Part shown: piece by piece, positions 42,188 through 50,067 of the stretch
Layout: the number at the start of each line of letters is the position of its first letter
Position numbering within the stretch: the first letter of the stretch is position 1
Source of the DNA: Nevskia sp964451925
GTDB taxonomy: Bacteria > Pseudomonadota > Gammaproteobacteria > Nevskiales > Nevskiaceae
Direction of reading: 5' to 3'
Assembly (NCBI GenBank): GCA_964451925.1
Contig: CAYVKA010000012.1
Location: 29,493-93,492 of the forward strand
Length of the DNA: 64,000 bases
Position numbers and translations under genes: made by a program
Notes under the pieces: model-generated
What the model saw: the letters and a program-made list of their open reading frames with translations, nothing else
The model's database searches: none
What the model was told of the DNA's origin: nothing

Positions 42188-43918
42188 CTAGTGAAGCCGC
42201 AGCAACAGATTGAGTTGATTCGCCGCGGCCGCGGCATTTCCCACGTTGACGTTGTCTGCATCGCAGGGGCTGAGGATGCTCCAGAAGTCGCTGAGCTTAG
42301 GTGCGATCAAATCGATATCTTCCTTCGGATTCGTCTTCCTGCAGGCCGGCACGAACGTGATATTCAGCGTGTTGGTTTCGGTGCGGCTACCCGTGAACAA
42401 AGGGCTGCTGGGGCTGGGGCCCTTGAAATGGGTGAGCGTCCAATTGGCTCCACCGTTGAGGCCGTAGGCCAAGGAGAAGTTTACGGTCGATCCGAAAGAG
42501 CTGCTGCCGTTGGAGGAAGCACCTCCGGCACTTCCAGCTTTGCTGCCTCCACCTGGGCTTGGCGCCGCCGTTGCGGCAGGGGCAGCTACAAGGGCGTTGG
42601 TCAGGTAAGAGGGGACGTTAAAGCCCTGCAGGCTGTATGACCGCTGGAACAGGATGGCCGGCAGGCCGTTCGCGTTACTCGGAACGGACGCGTCGAAAGA
42701 GTACGACGTCAGGTTCGTTGGTGTTGGGGAAGCAGTAATCTGCCCCTTCAGAGTGAGGCCACTAAGCTTGCCCGTGTCGGAGGTGCCCACCAAGACTAAA
42801 GCTGGGGCGGTGCCCGGGGTATGTGAAATGTTGGTAACAGTGTCGGCAGAGAGGGCGCCCTGGAATGAAACCCGCACACGCTTGCTAGCATCTGGGCGGA
42901 TAGCATCACGATCTGGGGGCTCCGGTATCACCGTGCCAGGAACGTTGACCAGGTAGGAGATGACTTGGGCATTGATGGCGTCTTTCAGCTTCAGCACCCC
43001 TACCAAAGTTGCCGTCTCCGGTGCATAGGTGCCCGCCGCCGGCGGCGTGAAGGTGACTGTGCCGTCCAGACTGCCGCTAGAGATCTTCGGATTGCGATCT
43101 TGGCCTTGCGTCAACGACACATGATCGAGGTCGAACTGAACCGTTGCCGTCTCCGCCGGCCGCACTGGCCCGGTGCCGCCGTACAGATTGACCTTGCTGG
43201 AGTCATCTAGACCGCGCAAGCCGTCCACCACGATGTCAGCCAGGCCCAAGTCGCCCAACAGCGCACCGTTCAGTCCGGTTGCGGTACCCAGGGCGGCCAT
43301 AGTGCTGGGTGAGGACTTCTTGCAGTAGGTCTCCACAGGATCCCACGTGTCCTTCACCACAAGGGCCTCGAAATCGACCGAGTTGGTCAACGTGATGTTG
43401 CGGTCCTGGGTACCATTGAGCTGCCCGCCGAGGCTCAAAGTGCGGTTGTTCGACGCCGTGAGATAGGGGCTCACCTTGTTGAGGGAGGGGGCGAACCCTT
43501 CCGAATCGGTAACATCCAAAGTCAACTGCACTGCGGCGACAAAATGATCGTCGATCAGGTGTTTCAAAAGCTTGGACATATCCGCATCAGTTTTCGTTGG
43601 CGCACTGGACGTATCGACTAGGTCCTTGAGGCGCTTCAGCGTCCTCCGATATGCGTCTGAACGGGTCTTGTATTTTGGGTCGTTGATGGCATTCGCGACG
43701 GCATCTCCGACCGGCATTTCCTTTTTAGTCTTCGGGTCGATCTGTCGGGTGACATAGACGATGGTCGCCAATTCGCAATTGATGTCCGCTGAGATGTCGG
43801 CCGGGGTGACGTGACCGGTATACGGAACGGTCTGAATGGGTGGCAAGTGCGACTGGCACCCTGTGCTACTAAGCAGTACATAAGCACTGGAAAAGACTAG
43901 CCATGAACGCTTACTCAT
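42188..43918 (-). CDS. large lipoprotein, unknown
   Basis: This 576-residue exported lipoprotein has a leader MSKRSWLVFSSAYVLLSSTGC with lipobox STGC. It has a N-terminal helical domain (DISADINCELATIVYVTRQIDPKTKKEMPVGDAV), a long beta-rich central part, a Pro/Gly-rich linker (APSPGGGSKAGSAGGASSNG) and a C-terminal region with cysteines (VPACRKTNP, LSPCDADN). GGGGGTG is placed before ATG 43918. Unknown surface or periplasmic role. Confidence 0.75.
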   Translation of the reverse strand: MSKRSWLVFSSAYVLLSSTGCQSHLPPIQTVPYTGHVTPADISADINCELATIVYVTRQIDPKTKKEMPVGDAVANAINDPKYKTRSDAYRRTLKRLKDLVDTSSAPTKTDADMSKLLKHLIDDHFVAAVQLTLDVTDSEGFAPSLNKVSPYLTASNNRTLSLGGQLNGTQDRNITLTNSVDFEALVVKDTWDPVETYCKKSSPSTMAALGTATGLNGALLGDLGLADIVVDGLRGLDDSSKVNLYGGTGPVRPAETATVQFDLDHVSLTQGQDRNPKISSGSLDGTVTFTPPAAGTYAPETATLVGVLKLKDAINAQVISYLVNVPGTVIPEPPDRDAIRPDASKRVRVSFQGALSADTVTNISHTPGTAPALVLVGTSDTGKLSGLTLKGQITASPTPTNLTSYSFDASVPSNANGLPAILFQRSYSLQGFNVPSYLTNALVAAPAATAAPSPGGGSKAGSAGGASSNGSSSFGSTVNFSLAYGLNGGANWTLTHFKGPSPSSPLFTGSRTETNTLNITFVPACRKTNPKEDIDLIAPKLSDFWSILSPCDADNVNVGNAAAAANQLNLLLRLH

Positions 43919-44390
43919 AACACCCCCCAAGGGTTGAACTTCTCTGCAGCTCTTGTTTTTGTGCGCTGGCACCGTCTGTCTATCTAGCGCGCCCCCACTT
44001 AATATGACGTCTACGACGGAAGAACCAGCTTTGACGGCTAATCAATTAATAACTTCCGTAAGCGCGTTGCAAAAATCCTCGCAATTGGACTTCCGGTAAA
44101 CATTACGGCGGCCACCCCAAAGTCGACGGGGGTGACGCAAACAACAAAGCCTCGCGACAATGTGGGCGCAGTTGTGTGCTGCGCTTCCGAAATGCGCGAA
44201 CGCTCAAATCCGAGCGTAGTGAAGGGGGCGTTGAGTACGCCGTTTGTCGGATGGAAAAGGATCCAAAATGTGCTGAGATGGAATCGAATTCTGGACCTTT
44301 TTAAGTACCGTTTTGGGCGTGGTACGGGGCTGGGGTACAAATTTCGATTGGCCCTAGAGACAGTTCCTGATCAAAGCGATAGGTGGCGAG

Positions 44391-44412
44391 TGAGATTGTC
44401 CTCCGCCCACCA
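44391..44412 (+). other. tRNA-3'-end-like sequence, candidate right attachment site
   Basis: TGAGATTGTCCTCCGCCCACCA resembles the T-arm/acceptor end of a tRNA gene. No full tRNA can be folded here. It is followed by an A-rich spacer and a strong terminator, as is common behind tRNA genes used as integration sites. Upstream (43919-44390) there is no gene. Left of it lie mosaic island genes; right of it the sequence is uniformly GC-rich. Confidence 0.35.
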
Positions 44413-44463
44413 TTTGGTTGTCCGAGGACATCCAGAAAACTCCAAAAATCCGCGAAAGCCCGC

Positions 44464-44492
44464 AAAAGCCCGTGTAACGACGGGCTTTTTTG
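44464..44492 (+). terminator. strong intrinsic terminator
   Basis: AAAAGCCCGT (44464-44473) pairs with ACGGGCTTTT (44480-44489) around GTAACG, and TTTTTT follows. It is well separated from any plus-strand gene start, so it would fit a tRNA or other RNA gene formerly upstream. Confidence 0.85.
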
Positions 44493-44652
44493 TTGCAGCT
44501 CAGAGGGTTCTGTAACTTCCCTTTGCCGGTGTCGCCCCGTGACGGAGGGAGGCGATGCGGGCGCACGTATCGAGTGCGGCTGTCGTGGAAGTGTGTGCTT
44601 CAGAGTTGCTGCTGAAGCAAGGCTGTCCGGACGCGAGCCTCCGCCGGCCACG

Positions 44653-45237
44653 TCAAGTCGTGGGGGTGCGAGTTTTGCGCCGGACCGGACTCAGCGCGAA
44701 GGTGAGTTCGAAGGCTTGACGCCCAGTCGATTGGCTGGCCGATGCGCGCGAGATGACTTCGACCAGTTGCAGGAGCAGGCCGTTCACCTCTTCGAGATCG
44801 GCCCCTGACAGCCAGCCCTTCATGTGGGTCGCCCACAATTGTCGGCGAGGCCCGTCGGTAACGGTGGCCTCAGCGGAGCATGCTCGCACCACGCCCTTGA
44901 GCCCCGACTGCAGCCTTGCCCGGCTGAGTGCGGTCACCGCACGCCTGCGCTTCGGCGTGGACAGATCGAAGCGCACCGATACCGGCCGGCCGGGGACATC
45001 GTAGAAGCGGGTGTCGCGCGCGCCGGCGACCGGCCGGCTGGCTTCCAGCAGAAGACCGCAGTCGCGCAAAGCCTTGACGTGATAGTACAACGCGTGGCGT
45101 GAACGTCCGAGCTGGAGTGCCAGTTCGCTGACGCTGCACGGCCCGATCAGCGCGACCGCGTCAATCACCTCCTCCCGTCCCGGCGAAGCGATTGCCTCCA
45201 GCTGTTCAGGGCTTGAAACCACGAAAGGTCTGGTCAC
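44653..45237 (-). CDS. ArsR-like winged-helix regulator
   Basis: This 194-residue regulator has an N-terminal winged HTH at about residues 15-80 (IASPGREEVIDAVALIGPCSVSELALQLGRSRHALYYHVKALRDCGLL). The C-terminal 100 residues form an effector or dimerisation part. Divergent from the hydrolase gene at 45302, with a 64-bp gap that holds an inverted repeat, so it probably controls that gene and itself. Confidence 0.85.
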   Translation of the reverse strand: MTRPFVVSSPEQLEAIASPGREEVIDAVALIGPCSVSELALQLGRSRHALYYHVKALRDCGLLLEASRPVAGARDTRFYDVPGRPVSVRFDLSTPKRRRAVTALSRARLQSGLKGVVRACSAEATVTDGPRRQLWATHMKGWLSGADLEEVNGLLLQLVEVISRASASQSTGRQAFELTFALSPVRRKTRTPTT

Positions 45238-45258
45238 TTGCCACTCCGCGGATTTGTA

Positions 45259-45286
45259 ATGTAAAAGATAATGGTATTTTTTACAT
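45259..45286. promoter_or_regulatory. operator-like inverted repeat between divergent genes
   Basis: ATGTAAAA (45259-45266) and TTTTACAT (45279-45286) are exact complements, 12 bases apart, in an AT-rich stretch that must hold both promoters. AAGGA lies just downstream of it as the hydrolase ribosome site. A fitting site for the adjacent winged-helix regulator. Confidence 0.6.
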
Positions 45287-45301
45287 CATAAGGAATTCGC
45301 C

Positions 45302-47662
45302 GTGCGAGTGCAGCCAGGCTGTCGAGGTCCGCGGCGCGGCGGGAAGTGGGGGATCGCCGCAGCATTGCTGGTGGCAGCTCTGGCGGCCGGGCCGGCAGCG
45401 TACGCTGGGGATACGGCGACGGTGCCCCTCGACCGTCCGCTGAACGCCCAGGACCCCGACCTTGCCGGCGTAATGGCGCGCCTGGCGCAGAGGATTGAAA
45501 CGCTCGACCCTCAGACCGATCCGCGGCAGCGGCTCGACGACCGCTTTCGCCTCGAGCTTGCCGCGGGCCACTTTGCAGAGGCGGACCAGACCATCGGCAA
45601 GCTGAACGCCATGGCTGATGGCGCTAACCCGAACGGTCGCTTGACGAATCTGCGCTGGTCGCTCTATGCCAAGGCCAAGACGGCTGTCCAGGAGAACGGC
45701 ACTCGCTTTGCGGACGCATATTCCCAGGCAATGGATCAAGCGCTGAGGACGCTCGATGGCCGCGGTGCATATGCTCTGTTTTATTCGCTCAATACGCCGC
45801 TCGACGTTTTGGAGTCCAACTTCGATTCCGCACTGACGCGCGATGCGGGCGCTTCCACGCTCGACTTCGCGGAAGCGATCACCCTGGTGCGCAGCTACGA
45901 GACGTTGGCGGCTTACCGCGAATTTCAGCCACTGGTGGAAAGCCTGGCCGCTGTCGACGATGCCCGGCGCTATGCAATCGACCCTGACCAGCGCGTCGGC
46001 ATGCCAGACGGCGCTACCATTTGCGCCCTGGTTGTACGGCCGAAGGCTGCCGGACCGCTGCCAACGCTGTTCAAGTTCACCATCTACGACGATCCGGGCG
46101 TCACGCTGGACGACGCGCGACGCACCGCCGCCAACAATTATGCCGCGGTGATCGGCTTCACCCGCGGAAAAGGCTGCAGCCCGCAAGTAACCGAACCATT
46201 CATCCACGACGGCGCCGACGCCGATGCGCTGATCGAGTGGATCGCCCGCCAACGCTGGAGCGACGGCCGCGTGGGAATGTACGGGGGAAGCTACGAGGGC
46301 TTCACGCAATGGGCCGCGGCCAAGCATCCGCCGAAAGCACTCAAGGCCATCATGCCCGCGGTTTCGGCCTCTCCAGGCGTTGACTTTCCCATGGACGGCG
46401 GGGTGTTCATGAGCTACGGGCTTCCGTGGCCGTTATACACCACCGACGGAAAATACCTTGACGACGCGGTCTATTTCGATCAGCAACGCTGGGACAAGCT
46501 GGAGCGGGACTGGTACATTTCGGGCCGCGCCTATCGTGACCTCGATACGATGGCGGGAATCACAAATCCGGTCTGGGAACGCTGGCTTTCACACCCTGCC
46601 TACGATGGCTTCTGGCGTGGCCTCAAGCCGAGCATGGCGGAGCTGGCCCGCTTGGACATCGCGGTCCTGAGCACCACCGGCTATTACGACAGCGGCCAGT
46701 CGGGCGCGCTGTCCTACTGGACGCGATTGGTTCGGGCGCGCCCGACGGCAAGACAATACCTGCTGATCGGGCCCTGGGATCACCATACGGCCCAGCTCGG
46801 AACCGTCAGTCCCCTGGGCGCGAGCCGCAGCTTGCTACGGGAAATGCCGGTCGACGACGCCGGTCAATTAGACATTGCTGATCTTCGCTATCAGTGGTTC
46901 GACTGGATCTTTGGGCGTGGTCCTAAGCCTGCCATCCTGGCCAGTCAGGTCAATTTCGAGGTGATGGGAGCGAACCGCTGGCGCCATAGCTCCTCAATTG
47001 CGTCCATGGGCCGCGCCCGGCGCTATTACCTGACCGGCAGCGCTACACCTGACGGACACCTGCTCGGGTTCACCCCGCAGCCGGGCCGGGCGAGTATGCA
47101 AACAATCGACTTGCGTGATCGCTCGGATGCGGACAGGTTCGCCCCGCGTGGCCCCCTGATCGACCAGGCACTGGACGACTGGCCGATTGTCACCGGAGGC
47201 CTGGATCTGGCGAATGCGATCGTGTTCGAGACGCCGGTTCTGTCGCACAGTCTCGAGATCTCCGGGCTGTTCAAGGCCGGCCTGGACTTGACCATCAACA
47301 AACGTGATCTGGACTTTGCAATCACGTTGTTCGACATCACTTCCGACGGCAAATGGGTCCAGCTGTCGTATGACTGGGAGCGGGCGAGTCAGTTGAAAGA
47401 TCCCGGCCGCCGATGGCTGCTTCACCCGGGGCGTCGCACCCGCCTCATCATTAAAGCGCGTCGAACCACGAGCCGCCTGCTGGCCGCGGGCGACCGCCTG
47501 GCGGTGGTGATTGCGGTGGTCAAGCAACCCGGCGAGGAGATCAACTATGGCAGCGGGCGTCCGGTCGAAGTCGAAACGATCGACGACGCGAACGCCCCGC
47601 TGCGGGTGCGATGGTGGGGAGGCAGTTGGGTGGACGTGCCGGTGGCCGTTTCCGGGCCCTAG
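45302..47662 (+). CDS. CocE/NonD-family hydrolase (X-Pro dipeptidyl-peptidase-like)
   Basis: This 786-residue exported enzyme has a signal peptide (AALLVAALAAGPAAYA), an N-terminal helical region of about 200 residues, and a catalytic S15-type alpha/beta hydrolase domain with Ser330 in YGGSYEG, GPWDHHTAQ (catalytic His, about residue 496) and DFPMDGG. A C-terminal jelly-roll domain (about 590-780, DLDFAITLFDITSDGKWVQLSY) follows. Family members cleave X-Pro dipeptides or esters and amides. Start is a GTG with AAGGA eight bases upstream. Confidence 0.88.
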   Translation: MRVQPGCRGPRRGGKWGIAAALLVAALAAGPAAYAGDTATVPLDRPLNAQDPDLAGVMARLAQRIETLDPQTDPRQRLDDRFRLELAAGHFAEADQTIGKLNAMADGANPNGRLTNLRWSLYAKAKTAVQENGTRFADAYSQAMDQALRTLDGRGAYALFYSLNTPLDVLESNFDSALTRDAGASTLDFAEAITLVRSYETLAAYREFQPLVESLAAVDDARRYAIDPDQRVGMPDGATICALVVRPKAAGPLPTLFKFTIYDDPGVTLDDARRTAANNYAAVIGFTRGKGCSPQVTEPFIHDGADADALIEWIARQRWSDGRVGMYGGSYEGFTQWAAAKHPPKALKAIMPAVSASPGVDFPMDGGVFMSYGLPWPLYTTDGKYLDDAVYFDQQRWDKLERDWYISGRAYRDLDTMAGITNPVWERWLSHPAYDGFWRGLKPSMAELARLDIAVLSTTGYYDSGQSGALSYWTRLVRARPTARQYLLIGPWDHHTAQLGTVSPLGASRSLLREMPVDDAGQLDIADLRYQWFDWIFGRGPKPAILASQVNFEVMGANRWRHSSSIASMGRARRYYLTGSATPDGHLLGFTPQPGRASMQTIDLRDRSDADRFAPRGPLIDQALDDWPIVTGGLDLANAIVFETPVLSHSLEISGLFKAGLDLTINKRDLDFAITLFDITSDGKWVQLSYDWERASQLKDPGRRWLLHPGRRTRLIIKARRTTSRLLAAGDRLAVVIAVVKQPGEEINYGSGRPVEVETIDDANAPLRVRWWGGSWVDVPVAVSGP

Positions 47663-47702
47663 CTCCGCTGGCATTGCGGCATGGGTGCCAGCGGCACGGG
47701 CT

Positions 47703-48431
47703 TTATTGCAGCAGCGCAGAGACGAAATGCCCGCCGTTGTCGTCTGCCAGGAAATTGATCATCGCCGGTGTGACGTTGCTGCCGGAGCCGGCGGCCGGGA
47801 TGAAGTAGGCGAGGCCGGAATAGCTGCTGCCGGCGCTGCCGCAGGTCTGGGTGAAGCTCTCGCTGTAGGCGTTGAAGTTGGGATTCACCAGGCTGAAGAA
47901 GCCGCTGTAGCTGCAGCTGTTGGAATCGGTGCCGCTGAAGGCGCCGCTGCTCTGGATACTGAGGCTCAGCTTGAAGCCGCTGCTGTTGCTGGCGGACCAG
48001 GTGCCGGCCAGCGTGGGCAGGGATGAGGCGAGGAAGTAATTGTTGTCGAAGTTGAGGGCCAGCGCCGCCGGATTGCTGCCATTCGCGCTCAGCGTGGCGT
48101 TCAGGCCGGACTGGGTCAGAGAGCCGTTGAGCGAGCCGTTGGCGGTGCTGCCATCGCCGGGGAAGGCCAGCACATTGCCGAACACGTCGAAGCCCGAGGT
48201 GTTGACCGAGAAGCGGTAGTAGGTGCCGCTCTGCGCCATCATGCGGCCGTCGCCGTTTTCGTCGATCACCGCCACCGCCGGTGTGCTTTGCCGCGTCACG
48301 TTGTCGGTGAGCGAACCCTCATAGATGCCGGAAGGGTCCGCATCGCAGAAGTCGCAATGACTGTGGCCGCAGCCCGCCAGGGCCAGGCCGGAAATGACCG
48401 TGAAGAGTGCCGCCGCCTGCCGTCCTTCCAT
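47703..48431 (-). CDS. surface lipoprotein, Ser/Gly/Asn-rich beta repeats
   Basis: This 242-residue product starts MEGRQAAALFTVISGLALAGC with lipobox LAGC. The mature part has cysteine pairs (HCDFCDAD) and beta-strand repeats (GSLTDNVTRQSTPAVAVIDENGDGR; LNGSLTQSGLNATLSANG) similar to outer-membrane-anchored beta-barrel-like proteins of Xanthomonadales-type bacteria. The upstream in-frame start is less likely. Function unknown. Confidence 0.75.
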   Translation of the reverse strand: MEGRQAAALFTVISGLALAGCGHSHCDFCDADPSGIYEGSLTDNVTRQSTPAVAVIDENGDGRMMAQSGTYYRFSVNTSGFDVFGNVLAFPGDGSTANGSLNGSLTQSGLNATLSANGSNPAALALNFDNNYFLASSLPTLAGTWSASNSSGFKLSLSIQSSGAFSGTDSNSCSYSGFFSLVNPNFNAYSESFTQTCGSAGSSYSGLAYFIPAAGSGSNVTPAMINFLADDNGGHFVSALLQ

Positions 48432-48598
48432 GACCTGATCCCCCGTATTTACCGATGGGCCCACGCTAGTCCGGCCTAGCTGAATGCAATCTGAACCGGC
48501 GGCCGGCGACAGTCGAGGTTTACCAATCGTAACGCGCGCGCCTGGCAGGGCCGCGCCGGCTGCCGGCCGAACGGTGCGTCATATTTGCCGTGGGCGCG

Positions 48599-50026
48599 CT
48601 ACAGATAGGGCGAGAACAGCCAGCACAGGGCGTCGCGCAGGCGCGCCGGCAGGCGCCGTGCATCCAGCTCACCGATCTGCGCCGGATGGCTGGCGGCGCG
48701 CACCTCGGCGAAGTGACGGGCCAGCGCTGCGGCCAGCGGCGCGCCGTAGCTTTCCACCATCAGCTCGAAGTTGAGGCGCAGGCTGCGCGTGTCGAGGTTG
48801 GCGGAGCCGAACTGCACATACCAGTTGTCGGCGAGCAGCAGCTTGGTGTGCGCAAAAGGCGCCGGCCGCAGGTAGACGCGCACCTGCCGGCGCAGCAGCT
48901 GGCGCAGGATGTGGCGCGTGGCCCAGTCCAGCCACGGCTGGTCGCTGCGCTGCGGGATGACGATGCTGACGTCGATGCCGCGCAGCGCGGCGGACTGCAA
49001 GGCGCTGAGCAGCGGCGCGGGCGGCAGGAAGTAGGGCGTCATGATCCAGACGCGCTCGTGCGCCGTGGCGAGTATGCCGATCAGCACCATCATCAGGCGG
49101 TCGATGTCCTCGTTGGGGCCTTCGGTGATGACCCGGCCGGCATGGTCGCCGGCGTCTGGCTGATGCTCGCCGCGCGCGGCGCTGCCGGGCAGGGGCTGGC
49201 CGGCGGCGAACGACCAGTCGGCCAGGAACACCTGCTCCATCTGCTGCACCAGCGGGCCGCGCACGCGGAAGTGCAGGTCGGCGATCTCCGGCTGCGCCGC
49301 CGGTGCGGCCAGATGGCCCTGCTGGATGTTCATGCCGCCGGTGAAGGCGATGTCGCCATCGACGATCAGCAGCTTGCGGTGGTTGCGCAGATTGACGTGC
49401 AGCATCGGCGGCCACAGGCGCAGCGGCAGGAACAGTGCGGGCTGCAGTCCGTGCCGGCGCAGCAGGCGGCTGCCGCGCGGCCGGTAGGCGAAGTCGGCCA
49501 GGCCGTCGAGCAGCACGCGCACGGTGACACCGCGTTGCTGCGCTTGCTCCAGCGCACGGGCGAACATCTGCCCGGCGGCGTCGTCGCGCAGGATATAGCT
49601 GGACAGGTGCACCGTGTGCCGCGCCTCGTCGATGGCGGCGAGCATCGCCGGATAGGCTTCGTCGCCGTTGTGCAAGGGCTCGATCCGGTTGCCGCCGCGC
49701 AGTGGCCGGCTGGACATGGCCCAGCCCAGCCTTACCAGTTCGCGCACCTCCTCGGGATCGGCGTGGGCGATCCGCGGCGGCTGGTCCGGGCAGGGGGGCG
49801 GTGCCTGCGGCAGCTCGCTGCCGAAGACGCGCGCCGCGCGTGTCTGCACGCGATTCACGCCGAACAGGTAGTACAGCACTGCGCCGGCCAGCGGAAACAG
49901 CCAGCACACCGCGATCCAGCCCCAGGCGGCGCGCGGGTCGCGCTTGTGCAGCAGCGCATGGCCGGCGGTGCCCACTGCGGCAACGGCATACAGAGCGACC
50001 AGGGTTTCGCCGACAGCCGGGCTCAT
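48599..50026 (-). CDS. cls: cardiolipin synthase
   Basis: This 475-residue phospholipase-D-type enzyme condenses phosphatidylglycerol to cardiolipin at the inner membrane. Two N-terminal membrane segments (residues 5-25 and 35-55; LVALYAVAAVGTAGHALL and AAWGWIAVCWLFPLAGAVLYYLFG) precede two HKD motifs: NHRKLLIVDGDIAFTGG (about 222) and AHTKLLLADNWYVQFGS (about 400). Both catalytic HxK(x)4D sets are intact. Length is normal. Follows the acyltransferase gene by 41 bases, so it is probably in the same operon. Confidence 0.92.
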   Translation of the reverse strand: MSPAVGETLVALYAVAAVGTAGHALLHKRDPRAAWGWIAVCWLFPLAGAVLYYLFGVNRVQTRAARVFGSELPQAPPPCPDQPPRIAHADPEEVRELVRLGWAMSSRPLRGGNRIEPLHNGDEAYPAMLAAIDEARHTVHLSSYILRDDAAGQMFARALEQAQQRGVTVRVLLDGLADFAYRPRGSRLLRRHGLQPALFLPLRLWPPMLHVNLRNHRKLLIVDGDIAFTGGMNIQQGHLAAPAAQPEIADLHFRVRGPLVQQMEQVFLADWSFAAGQPLPGSAARGEHQPDAGDHAGRVITEGPNEDIDRLMMVLIGILATAHERVWIMTPYFLPPAPLLSALQSAALRGIDVSIVIPQRSDQPWLDWATRHILRQLLRRQVRVYLRPAPFAHTKLLLADNWYVQFGSANLDTRSLRLNFELMVESYGAPLAAALARHFAEVRAASHPAQIGELDARRLPARLRDALCWLFSPYL

Positions 50027-50067
50027 GTGGATTCCAGGGATGCGCTCATGGCCTGAAGGGAGGTGGC

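Noticed and set aside
44330..44420. Full tRNA gene at the presumed island end
   Set aside because: Only a possible T-arm/acceptor end can be matched; no D-arm, anticodon arm or acceptor partner can be paired upstream.
45281..46327. Long antisense frame opposite the CocE-type hydrolase
   Set aside because: No family pattern, no ribosome site, and codon use typical of a shadow frame; the plus-strand enzyme is well supported.
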